From assembly GCA_047967505.1 (NCBI GenBank), contig CM106539.1: a stretch of DNA of 64,000 nt; one strand, given 5' to 3'. The translations under genes were made by a program, and so were the position numbers. Origin of the DNA: Dipteris shenzhenensis (taxonomy: Eukaryota; Polypodiophyta; Polypodiopsida; Gleicheniales). Of this stretch, positions 24,594-36,167 are shown in pieces (positions within the stretch are counted from its first letter, which is position 1; every line of letters starts with the position of its first letter). The notes under the pieces were generated by a model. It saw only the letters and a list, made by a program, of their open reading frames with translations. It did not search any database and had not been told where the DNA came from.

Positions 24594-26780
24594 TCTTACT
24601 TCTTGGATTTTGAGAAGGCTTACGATAGAGTTGACTAGAGCTTCTTGAAGGGTACCATGACTAGTTTGGGATTTAGTGGTAGATGGATTTCTTCCCATAT
24701 TCTCACTCAGCTAGCACAATGGTGTTGTGTGGAGGTAGAGAACCTATGTTTTAGCTATCCAGATTCATTTGTCAGGGTTGTCCTCCCACCATATCTTTTT
24801 CTTTTTGTGGTTGAGGCTATGGGTTACTTTTGTAGGCTACTAGTCAAGACAATTGGGGCTTTCTCTTCTGATCAAATAAGGGCAAGAGTTACTGGGATAC
24901 AAAGTTTGTAGATGACACATCAATGTAATAGTCAAGGGAGATCTCCATAGTCTAACCATCTTTGCCTCTTCCATTGATAAGTTGTGCCTAGAATCAGGAT
25001 TAGAGCAAACCAAAAGGTATTTGGACTAGTGCTACGAAGGATACTCTATTTTGGGAAGTTGACATAGGCTTCATTGTCTAGGGGCCTAAGGTATCTTCAC
25101 AAGATATTTGGAAATGGGTTGATATTGATGTGTCCCTTGCTCAGATGTTTGCTCCTACATTGGAGAGTATATGAAGAAAGCTAGATTAAGAAGTATATCT
25201 AGTCTTTTTTTGGCTAGAAGTGCATCAGATGTTGTTGGCAACCATGTGGTATCTAGCTTCCTATTAGTGTTTTCATGCTCCTAGTATCACATGAGGAGAT
25301 TGCTTACAAAGTTCCTATGGAGTGGGGGTGATGGTTTCAATGAACATTAGAGCTAGAGTATCTTGGGACACTATCACCCTCCCTACAATACAGGGAGGTA
25401 TGGGGATCCTACATGCTAAGCTTGAGAGCAGAATGCTCTTGTTCAAGCTTCTAGTGAGAGAATAAACTCTAGGGGTCACCCTTAGAAGCAATTTCTACTA
25501 CATGGTATTCTGCAGAGTACTCCCAAGGCAATTGGTCAATGGTTGGGAAGTGTTAGTTGGATCTTCTTGGCAGATCATCATACTCACACTACTTCTTGTC
25601 TAGTGAGAAGGCCCATTCAGATATGGGATTATTTTCATCAGGCACGTGTTCATGCAGTTCCTTCCACTAGAGAGGTGATAGCCAAACAACCATTTTTCCA
25701 TAACACCTTGGTACAGTATTAGAGTGTTACCCTTGGTAATGAGCTCAGATCCAGGTTGGCAAGATGGTATGCCCAAAGTTTGACTAGTATTAGAGATTGG
25801 TTGAGGGGAGGTCAAGAGATTATGCAAAAGACTATTATGCATACTTCTGGACCCCTCCCATAGGTTGCTCTAACACTAGACTCTAGATCATGAGAGCCAT
25901 CCCTTAGACATGGATAGAGTGCTTCATTGAGCCTCAAGAGGATTCTCATCCTATTTTTAGTTGGTCTAGATTGCTTAGTGAGCTTAGCATATGTGTAGGT
26001 GTGAGAGTGGGGCCTACACTTTTCTCATGTAACTTTGAAGATACTTCTCATAAGCTTATGTATGCAACTGATGGACTTGTAGGATCTTTACTAGCAAAGG
26101 ATCAGAGTTATAGGCTATTTGGGGAAGTCATGGTCACTAGATCCTCCCAATTTTTATCAGAGAGGATCCTATACGGAGACTTTGTATACTCTAGTGGAGA
26201 CCTTTGATAGAATTGGATTGGGATTTGGGGGAGTTGTATTGGCCATTGCCCACTAATTTAGATCCTTTGCCCTTTTTTAAGTATTAGACAAGGACCAGAT
26301 ATAGAATTCAATAAAGAGATATTCACCATGTATGCATGGATGTTCAGCACTGGCAATCACAGGGGATTATTGAGAAGCTCTAGTTGAGGTTCTAGATCCA
26401 TTTTTGGGGGATCTTTAGAGATAGGAAAGTTTCATACTTTCTTTGGCTTACCATTCATAAGGGTGTTCTAGTGGGATCATGGTTACAAGAGATGGGCAGA
26501 CCTTCTCTTTGTATGAGATATCAGCTTGCAAAAGACTCCTACAAGTATTGCTTGTAGAGCTATCACATTGCCATAGTGGTTAGGATGGATGTTTTTAAAT
26601 AGCTCTCTTATATCACATCCGAGTCTTTTATTATGACATGGGGAGAAACTATATGAGATAGAGGGTTTGGTGCCTTTGCTTTATATGAATCTTAGGTTAG
26701 TGACCATGCTTTCTTTATGCAATGTTGCCTGAGATGTGGTCTTACATAGCTTAGCATCATGGATCCATAGCATTTTTTTA
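24594..26780 (+). mobile_element. LINE relic, RT to C-terminus, plus strand
   Basis: It begins at RT motif A (YFLDFEKAYDRVD, TGG to TAG for the next Trp) and continues LKGTMTSLGFSGRWISSHIL. Around 25350 the frame reads RVSWDTITLPTIQGGMGILH, then AKLESRMLLFKLLVRE, the conserved post-RT W-D-x3-LP-x4-GG-x-GI block. Near 26430-26540 a WLTIHKGVLVGSWLQEMG stretch corresponds to the start of the zinc-binding region. Many stops and shifts are present. The 5' part (ORF1, EN, RT fingers) is absent, as expected for 5' truncation. Confidence 0.85.
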
Positions 26781-28070
26781 AAATTCCTATTCCAGCTCAC
26801 GATTCCTTACCTTCTTCATAGGCTAGTTTGGCTTGGGAGGTGGTATCCAATATTACATTGTGGCAGATCTAGTGTTTGAGATGTGCACATGTTAGGTGGC
26901 CAACCATCTATTTTGCTTGATATACTGGCTTCTATTTGGGTAGACCTTATTTCCACCCTCAAGAGTCAGTGGGAGAGATGTATTGGGTCCTCTGTAGTGA
27001 TGACTTATTCACGAGGACTTGGGATTGTTCCCTCTTTTTCATTTGATACCACTTGGGATGTCGTGGTAGTATAGAGTACCCCCTTGTCTTTCGTGTCATA
27101 TTGTAGAGGTTAGGGATAGAGTTCTTACTCTCCCACATCTTGGGTAATGTCTTTTCTCTTACTATGCCACTCTTGTCATCTTTCCCATTGCTCTTGAATG
27201 GGAGGATGTTGAGCTTAGGGTCAGTGCCACCCTACCCCCTTCCTAGCCCTATTAGCCTTGGTCATTGTTGTTGCCATTAGTTGTGGTGGCTATTAGACTT
27301 TCCCATTTGGCAAGCCCTTACTCCTCTTGGTCATTGCCATGTTGTGTTCGTCATCCTACTTCATCTTCATAATGGGCCATTGCTCTTGGTCCTCTTGGCA
27401 TCGTTACTCTTTGAATAGGCTCGTTGGCATGCTTCATGTTGGCCTATGGTCCCTGATAAATTGCAATTTGTTTCATAATTGTTCATCGATGACAATGCCA
27501 ATATACTGCTCATAGATTACTAAACCCTGGCTGGCAAATTAAAGGCCGTGGTACCACAAGAACCTATCCTCGCTTTGGTTACAGCCACACAAGAACCCGC
27601 GTGCCTTATTCCGAGAGAGTTTCATCAAAGTAAATGTTGTAGCGCCAATACACACCTGACAACTAGGATGATGTACAAACTCAACACATTCTTTACTTGG
27701 CTGATGATATGATATGCAACTGTTCGGCATTCAACTCCATTGCATTCCACATAATCATCAAGTCCAGATCTAGGTGATGAGTCTGTACTGTAGGCATATC
27801 ACCCACATGCACCAACAGCTCACAAGTCCTTGGTATTCCAATGCACCCACTCACATTCATGATCAGCATTAGGTGAATACGGTAATATTTTTTTGCACAT
27901 TTTCTTCATATTTTGCATCCTGGCACACTAACTGCATGAGTCTATGCATCACCTAGTCCGTCCACCCATTTTCCCTCTGGGCAACACCCTCAACACCAAT
28001 ACCCCCCCCCCCTTTTTTTTGGGTTCTTTTTCCCCCTTTCCCCTCTCAAAATTCTGACAATTGTCCACCC
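26781..28070. other. No gene recognised
   Basis: May include the tail of the LINE. A short poly-C/poly-T tract lies at 27997-28018. Confidence 0.4.
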
Positions 28071-28074
28071 GATG

Positions 28075-28215
28075 ACTCGTCCCCTTACAACTATCCTGCT
28101 GGATTGTCGCCTTACAACTATCCTGTCGGATCATCGCCTTACAACTATCCCATCGGATCATCGCCTTCCTTCCATCCCACTGGATCATCACCTTTCTCCC
28201 ATCCCGCTGACCGAT
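28075..28215 (+). repeat. 27-bp minisatellite, about 5 units
   Basis: Units carry CCTTACAACTATCC followed by a variable spacer and GGATCATCG, decaying toward the right end. Because 27 is a multiple of 3, both strands stay open and would give a 9-residue repeat, for example RLTTIPSDH on the plus strand. Confidence 0.85.
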
Positions 28216-28371
28216 TGCACTAGGAAAGAAGGGAACTCATTTTGGGGCCCATTAAGAAATTTGCTATTTACCTATTTTTGTTACACCCAAAATATGGATA
28301 ATGCGTAGGATATGGATACTTACTGCAAAAAAGGCAGTCTAGTACCCAGGCTTCACATTGAATGCGAATAT

Positions 28372-28634
28372 AAGATCCTCTATTTTTTGTGCAAAATTTG
28401 ATGATTCTAACATCGTTGGTGCATCTGCAACAGGCAAAACTCCCAAATCGACCTCAGAGACACCAAAAACCGATGCCCGGAGCCCCAGAAAAGGGCAAAA
28501 ATGCTTGGAATAGAAGATTTGCAATAGAATGCAATTTGGCCAGTTGGTCACCATTTGGGGGTTTTGGCCCACTCCGAACACGTCGACAATGTCAGAATCA
28601 TCAAATTTTGCACAAAAAAACATATTTGAAGATC
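28372..28634. repeat. Foldback/MITE-like inverted repeat
   Basis: The left arm contains TTTTTTGTGCAAAATTTGAT followed by GATTCTAACAT. The right arm (about 28584-28634) is its reverse complement with a few mismatches. A weaker inner match (GGCAAAACTCCCAAAT versus the complement of ATTTGGGGGTTTTGGCC) extends the arms to roughly 90 bp around a loop of about 80 bp. No transposase is inside, and terminal target duplications were not resolved. Confidence 0.75.
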
Positions 28635-28806
28635 ACATATGTCAGACCTAATAAAAGAGAGAGATTTTGAATATGACTAAAAACTATAAAAGGCACCCTA
28701 TTCCCCTGGATTGCTGCCTTAGCAAAAATAATAAAATCTACAAAATTTTTGCCAGATTTTCCACATCAGGGGCCTGTTTCCATATTGCCTTCCAACCACC
28801 TTTTGG

Positions 28807-30353
28807 ATGTCCTCATCCTCGTCCTCCTCCACTGACTCATTTATCACCCACCTACCTTCTTTCTTCCCCATGGATACCGACAACGAGTTTTTTGAATTTG
28901 AAAGGGACCTCGGACTCCACCCAAATCCATTGCCCACCGGCCCTTCTGAATCCCAAAGCACACCCTCAGGGACTATCAGAATGCCATCAGACATCTCAAC
29001 AGAGGAGCTTCAAATAGAAGAGGAGATCTCCCCCAACAAGTCTCCCAAGCACAACCAGCAATGGCGGCTGCAACCACTCCCCTAAAATCATCCAAAAAGT
29101 GCATGCATCTCCAATAGAGGGGGAGTGGAGTACAAGGTTGTGAGGTCCCTGCTGATACACTCACAACTCAGAGAAACATGGCTCCAACAACTCAACAGCT
29201 GTGCAATCCACTCAAAGTATGTGTACGAGGGGAATGATTATACCCTCTAGTACCACAATGTGGCCACATACCTATCTCTCAAGGAGCCAGAAGTATAAGC
29301 ATCCCTGGCAATGACAGGCCTTAAGCCCATTGCGGACCACCTTCCATGTCACCTCAACGTGAAGCTACTCGGGGGATTCTTCAGTGCCTACAACTCTAAC
29401 TCTAAAGATGGCATTCTCTGTGATGCAGCAAGCACCCCCCACTTCCACCACCTCAATCTGGACATGGTATGTTGTGCCTTCGACCTCCCCATCATTGCAG
29501 ACAAGTATTCACACAAGAAATACCTGCATGAGGCCCTCAGTAAGATCTACAAATATGACAAGAAGAAGAGAAAGGGCCGAATCCACTTCTCCGAGATAAC
29601 AAAGCCCGAGATGGAGAAATCGGCAAGAGTGCTCCAGTGGTTGACCCAAGCCAACAAGCACACAAACCACCATTAATCGATAGTGCCAAACATCCTGGCA
29701 AGGTTTGCAGAGCCAAAGGTCACCAACTAAGTTGATTAGTTCTACACGCAGATGAGGGAAGACCTCAAGACACATGGTAATGTCCTGGGCAATTCGATGT
29801 TGTACATGCTCATACTTTACCATATGTTGGGGCAACAGCCACCTATTAGATATGGGCTAGCCCATAAGGCATCCATAGGACCTATTCTAGTAGATGAAGA
29901 GGTGACAGTGGCTGACCCCAAATGGCTAAGAAGCAGCCCTTGCCCCAGCCCCTCCAGCCATCATGCTCAACAACCACTTAACAGTCAACTACGAGAACAA
30001 TAGAAAGACCATCAAGTGTAGGGATTCCTGAGGAGGCCAGCTGACCTCCGCCAGTCAAGCTTGAAAAGGGGCTCAGGGGCCCTCAGACAAAGCAGAGTAT
30101 CTAGTTGGCTCCAAGAACACTCCTATTAGAACAGTTATGTCATCATTACAAGTAAGAGATGGATCCGCAAGCAACAAGTTAAAACTACACTTTTGTGGGT
30201 TACCTTGGTCAATGAGACACTTAAGCATGATCCTCCTGAGTATGTGATCATACAATTTTTCCAATCCTATGTGGATATATCTCCAAAGGTGTCACCACAT
30301 CAAGTACTACCTCGGCAACAACCAATGGACCATGCAGTTGAACTCATTTCAGG
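28807..30353 (+). pseudogene. Unrecognised pseudo-ORF, about 515 codons, nine in-frame stops
   Basis: One reading frame from ATG at 28807 stays protein-like to about 30353, where CATTTCAG/GTAATA looks like a splice donor. The nine interruptions are all TAA or TAG, and no frameshift is needed apart from a low-complexity patch near 29930-30000. The N-terminus is Ser-rich and acidic. The best-preserved part (29311-29676) includes HLPCHLNVKLLGGFFSAYNS, LDMVCCAFDLPIIADKYSHK and a basic KYDKKKRKGR patch. Later comes LLWVTLVNETLKHDPPEYVI. I do not recognise the family. A possible 3' exon (VMELMMRIGVSVRVPIEVSH) follows an acceptor near 30664. It may be a host pseudogene or a transposon accessory gene. 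Confidence 0.5.
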
Positions 30354-30429
30354 TAATACTTGTTATAGAATTGTATTTCTAATCTTTTTTGTTATGGAAA
30401 TTAGTTTATTTTAGTCCATAGAAGTTCAT

Positions 30430-31564
30430 GGGATGTGGAAGGAGTCCTAGTGGAAGGCCTTGCATGGTTTAGTTGGAGATGCCTAACTAACATGTGTTTT
30501 GCCATGCTAGATGGTTAGTATTATGGGTGATTCCATGTTAATACTGATGTCGCTAGTGTTATTGGTGTTATGTTTGATTATTGCACTTTGAGTACAAATA
30601 TATTGATTTTGAGATTCATTCAACTGATTGTATATAACTGATGTAATTGATGGCTTGAGTACAGGTGATGGAACTAATGATGAGAATTGGAGTTAGCGTG
30701 AGGGTACCGATTGAGGTGTCACATGGTGCATATTATATGGCCATGGATCAATTTTATATTTCATAGATAATGTAAAATTTGGTCAATATTTGTGGTAGAA
30801 GACATAAACCATTTTTGGATAAGCAAGCCAAAAGTGGCTTTGTAAAAAGTTTAAAGGGATTTGAATCACTTTGGATAGAGTAGTCCAAAAGTGGCTTTGT
30901 AAAAAGGAAATCAACTACTTTTGAAAAAGATGGATAATTTTTTTCTCCTTGTGCTTAAATGAAATATTATAAATACTCTAGATCTGAAAGCGTGAGCCAC
31001 TCATCTAGGGATAAAGATTGTACCCAGTTAGTTGTCGTTGGCCTTGGTTATTTCATTTTTTTGAAGTGATGTTTTGTGATAATCTAAACGCCACTTGAAA
31101 AAAAAATTTTAACCAAGGCGCACAAGGAGACAATGACAAACAACTATGTACAATCTACCCCCCATCTAGAGCATTTATAATATTCCATTAAAGCACAAGG
31201 AGCCAAACATTATCCCTTTTTCCAAAACTAAGGATTTGGCCCATGGTCATATAATATGCACCATACGACACCTCAATCGGTACCCTCACACTAACTTTAA
31301 TCCTCATCATTAGTTTTATCACATGTACTCAAGCTGTCAATGACATTAATTATTACAATCAATTGAACAAATCACCAAATCAGTCAATCACAATATAATT
31401 GCACTCAAAGTACAATAATCAAACATAATATCAATAAAATTAGCAACATCAGTATTAACATGAAATCACTGATAATACCAACTTTCTAGCATGACAAAAC
31501 ACAAGTTCATTAGATGTTCCCAATGAAACCATATAAAGCATCTAGTAGGACTCCTGTCACATCT
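30430..31564. repeat. Long imperfect palindrome (foldback), 1.1 kb
   Basis: The left arm (about 30430-31068) and right arm (about 31091-31564) are reverse complements over almost their full length, around a 22-bp spacer. Shared blocks include GAGGGTACCGATTGAGGTGT, ATATTATAAAT(A/G)CTCTAGAT, GTTATGTTTGATTATTG-like text and GGAGTCCTA. The left arm has an extra roughly 165-bp insert near 30770-30945 containing a duplicated CCAAAAGTGGCTTTGTAAAA. The left arm overlaps the putative 3' exon of the pseudo-ORF. Confidence 0.85.
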
Positions 31565-33735
31565 AGTGTGCTCCTATGGAATACCCTGCCATAGTCAATA
31601 CAACTAAAAAATAGAATAGTCAATACAACTAAAAAATATAATTATATCCTTAACAAGAAATATTGGAAATAAATTTTCGTAAGTACATCATAGGTTTTGG
31701 CCAAAAAATATTCTTATTTATGGGGACTTGATCTTCTGTTCAAGCTAATTTAGTACATGCAAACACTTTGAAGCATAGCATGATAAGAGCATTTGGACAC
31801 AAGAGCATTTGTGGGCATGGACTCAAGGTAATGCCTTGAAGGGCACTCTAGTAATGCTCCATGACTCGAGTGAATAAAAAGAGGGAGTTTGGTGATCTTT
31901 GCTCAAGTTCTCATCTCGTGATAGGCACAACCTGGTGCTTATGTCTCCTTTGATGTATGTATAAGCATGGAATACGGTACCTTTGACCACCAAGGCTCTT
32001 TGTGATGAGATGACTCGAACATATGCTTGATCTATTCACGTGGAGGGTTTTGGTTGGCTCGATGCTCATGAGTGCTAGTACTTTCCATTGCATAGTGCTC
32101 ATGACTACATGCAAGATCTTATGAGTGTACAACATAGATTTTGGTCACAAAATCACTTTGGTTAAGGTGGCTAGAGATTATTCTTGGAAGAAACTCAATT
32201 GAAATGAATTAAGCATTTAATGTGGTCCCTAATGCACCAAAGCTTGTGCTGCCATGCACAATTGCATGGCTCTATGCTATAGAGTAGGTAGGGGTCACAA
32301 AATGCAACTTTGCACAAAATATCCCAAAGAGGTGAGAACAATTGAATGCGATGAAAATGTAAGCTCATGAAAAATTGAAGATATAAGCCCATGAAAAAAT
32401 GAAAAAATGAACCATATATGGCCAATTTCTATCTCATCTTAATCTATCCCTCTAAACAGTAGCATGCCGAACTAGGGAGGTGAGGAACTGTGGGGATTCT
32501 ATAAATGATAAGGGGGAAAGAGAATTGTGAGGGCCTCTATAGGATGATTTGCATCATCATCGGTGGCACCCTCATGATGTGCTATACATTGTCTCTTTTG
32601 CTCACAAGATTCCTCTTCTTGTGTTATACACTATCTCTTTTGCTCACAAGATTCCTCACCTTGATGATGCGCTACACATTGTCTCTTTTGCTCACAAGAT
32701 TCCTCTTCTTCTATTCTTCACAAACCTCATGGTTAGAGGAATTCTCATATCTATTAGCTTTGTTGCATCGATGAATTTGGTAACCCATTCCCCATGAATT
32801 CAAGGAGGTGAAAAGGATTAAAATGATGGAGGTGCAATGCAAACTAGGCTCCAAGCTATGAGTGAATGAAATGAGCATGGAGAGTATGCCCTTACATGGA
32901 AAAGACACTCTGTATTTAATTTAATGTTGAAGGATACATTTGAAATAAATACCATTTCTTGGTTGATTAACTAGGGTGTAACTTGATAAGATTTGGGGTA
33001 ATGTTAGCTAGACGGTCAATATCAAACAATTTGATTAATCATAGGAGATAAAGATCACTATAGCTATACATGAAAATCATAACTTATCTTAGAGTTCTTT
33101 ACCAAACTATATGTTGTTCCATGTTTCTCATTGTTCAAAAGCAATTGGGCCTTTTTTAATGTAGCTCAAAGGCCATACTAGTGGACATGAACCTTATTGA
33201 TCAAATACATCCAACACATGGATTCTATCCAAGTCGCCACTCTTTATGAATTTAGGATATCACATGAGTGAACAGGTACATTTTTATATAATTACATGTA
33301 TACTACATATAGGGTGTTTTTATAGTCCTCTAATAAAGTATGGATACAAGTAGGGAACTTGGAATATAGCAAGATAAATGTATACACACCTTAGGGGCCA
33401 TTATCACACATGATCACAACCTTAATACATCACAGAGTGCCTAAATTGCCTGAAATATAGGTTTCTATACAGAGCCTTGAAGATTGGCATCATTAGATTT
33501 TTTAAATAGTGTCCATCCCAAAAGATTCTAAAGAGCCCACCTTTACATGCATAAGAATGCCTAGCTTACTGAATCAAATGGTTACATTCAAGGCAAATAG
33601 GATTTTCCCTTAAAATTTTACTAAGGGGGACATATTTGCCACTCTCCCTATTCGCTTCTCGTATCTATTCGATTAATTACACTCGCCCCCTCCCCTTTTG
33701 CAAATTTAGTAGTATCCTAATCGTTAATTAATCGC
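31565..33735. other. No gene recognised; includes a short tandem repeat
   Basis: AT-rich. At 32588-32720 a unit with CTCTTTTGCTCACAAGATTC recurs three times (spacing 42-48 bp). Near 31598-31635 GTCAATACAACTAAAAAATA is duplicated. Confidence 0.5.
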
Positions 33736-33739
33736 TTAA

Positions 33740-34140
33740 TTAATGTCACTCGCCCCCACCCCTCCCCTTTCATCACCGCCTCTCCCTGCTCTCTCCTTCT
33801 GCTCCCTCCTCCCTTTGCTTCTTCTCCTTCTTCCTCTCCACTCTCCCCTCTCCATGTCCCCCTCGCTCGGCCGTTCCCCTCCCTCTCCTTCTTCCTCTCC
33901 ACCCTCCCCTCTCCCTCTTGCTTGGCTCTTCTCCTTACCCCTCCACCCTCTCCATCCACTCCCTCCACTCAACCGTCCCCCTCCCTCCACTCAACCCTCC
34001 CCTGTCGCTTGGCTCCTCTCCTTACCCTTCCACCCTCTCCCTTAACTCCATCCACTTAACCCTCCCCTCTCCCTCTCCCTCCCCCTCTCTGCTTAGCCCT
34101 CCCCTCTCCCTCCCCCTCTCCCTTTTCCACTCTGCTTATC
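33740..34140 (+). repeat. Polypyrimidine tract with imperfect tandem phrases
   Basis: C/T-rich on the plus strand with repeated CCCTCCACTCAACC and TTGGCTC(T/C)TCTCCTTACC phrases. Open frames on both strands reflect composition. Confidence 0.85.
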
Positions 34141-35292
34141 GTCGTGTAGTCGTTATTGATTACAGTTTTGCTCACTATTTGCGTCGCATTTCCATGCTCC
34201 CATGTGCTGTGAGGATCCACCAAGGACCTGTGCGTAGGATATGCCCATGTTCGCAGCTCTGTCTCAAAACTCTCCCCTCCCTCTCTGCCTCACTCCCCCC
34301 CCCTTCGTCCTCATATACCCACTGAGGGTGGCCATGAACCTTCTATACCCATGGATGCTTCTCCAAAACATGCCACCTTTAATCGATTTAATAGATTGCG
34401 TAAACATTGAACAGACCTTAATAGATCGCCCTACCTACGTTAATCAAACCCCTGCACCCCCCGCCCATGAAACAAATTAATTAATGCATAAAATTTTGAC
34501 CACGAAATTAGGTTTGGCCATTTTTTTACTCGGCGACAACTATAGAAACCTTCTTTATTAGCCCAACTTCATTCCCTCACACTTTCTCCCCACCAAATAG
34601 CAATGGCACCCCTTGCCTTAGAATTTTTTCCTCTCTTGTATTCCTAGCGAACCCACCTTATCACAAACTCTCACTGCCCACTACTACTACCTCCCATTTC
34701 TCACCCTCATCCCAGCAAAGAATAAAGCTATTGAAGGAAGATCGAGGGAGAAACTATAGGCAATGTATAATGTGTACATATATGCATGAGCACACGTGTG
34801 TGTGTGTGTGTGTGCGCGTGCGTGCGAGTGTGTCCGCACGCGCATATGAAAGAAGCCAAGTAATGCACATTATGAAGTTAATCTATCCATTATATAGAGA
34901 TTTGTACTTGTGCGAATTACATACTTGCTCCCATGGAAACACCATGGAGACCTTGTGCTCCATGTAGATATCCACATGACTCTTTGGCAAACAAAGGCTA
35001 CAATATTGATCGACCATCAAGATGCAACTAATTGTTCTTAAGACTCAAGGTGGCATTGTAGAAATTCCATCCCATTACAAGTTTGAATCGATAGTTAAAG
35101 ATGACTTATATGTGGAATTTTGAAGTTAGAGCACATAGAAAATATGTGGGGGGTTGGGTGAGAGGAGAAACAATGGGGTGAGAGCTTGCATAACACCAAC
35201 GATACCATGGTGGGAAGGTTTAAGGACAAGCCGTACTTGTTCTCCATTTGCATCCCTCCTCGAAAAGACACATGCACACGTGCGTGCATCAT
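34141..35292. other. No gene recognised; GT/GC microsatellite
   Basis: Holds a (GT)n tract with GCGCGTGCGTGCG extension at about 34795-34850. No motif-bearing frame. Confidence 0.5.
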
Positions 35293-36167
35293 CTTTACGA
35301 ACAGAAACCTATGAGCAGCTTTATCCGAGCGTGTTTTTTAAGTGATTTAAAAAAATGGTATTTCTTTAGGAAACGTGATTTTTACACTTTTATTTTCACA
35401 AGAGCTAGATCGCTTTATTATATATATATATACGAAATAGTCACCCATTCACTTTCACATAATACAAATTTTCTTGTTCATAGACATCCTTTGTCCCATG
35501 TTATTACGTAAAAAGAATCTTGAAAAATAATTTCTTTAAGAAACATCTCTCACAATCACTACTCTCAATGTAATAATATTATACATATATAATTACTTAT
35601 TAAACACATTTATGTCAATATGACGAGCTTATGTATTTACTCTCATAAAATATATGCAAGATTTTGTAAAATATAACCTCGTAGATGTGCTCAAATGGCA
35701 TTTTTCAATCAATTTGAGTGGTTGAATGACTATATTTGGACATCGGATGTGAATGTTATGTCCCTTTTAAACATGTAGTGTCGCCTTGGGAGACCTACTT
35801 CAAAGAGGTTTTGCTGTGGCGAAACTACCTTAGATGGCTTGCTTCAATGATGTCTCTCTGGAGAAACCTTTTCAAGAGGGATTTCAATGTCACCCCCTAT
35901 TTAAGTAAAAGTTGTAAGAAGGATCATAAGGAAATTTTCATAGAAAAATCTACTCTACATGTGAGTTTCTTCAAAAGCCATCCCATTATGTTATTCACCA
36001 TTCCCAAAGATTCATGTAAAGATTTGTGTATGTAATAGGCATTTCTATAATACTTTGCATATTTCTAATTGAAACTACGTTTTCTTCCGATCCATTTTTG
36101 TCATACTTTTATATAGTTGGAAGCTTTTTTTTTCCTTCGCTTTGATGCTCGAAAAATGGTCGTCGCC
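35293..36167 (+). repeat. Dispersed repeat family D, copy 3
   Basis: Begins near TATCCGAGCGTGTTTT and ends at GAAAAATGGTCGTCG. The frame at 35736-36035 shares SKSC(K/T)KDHK, EKSTLHV, FFKSHPIML and TIPKD with copy 2, which suggests a shared open frame in the ancestor. Internal deletions relative to copy 2 are visible (for example around the TTTATGTCAATATGACGAGC block). Confidence 0.78.
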
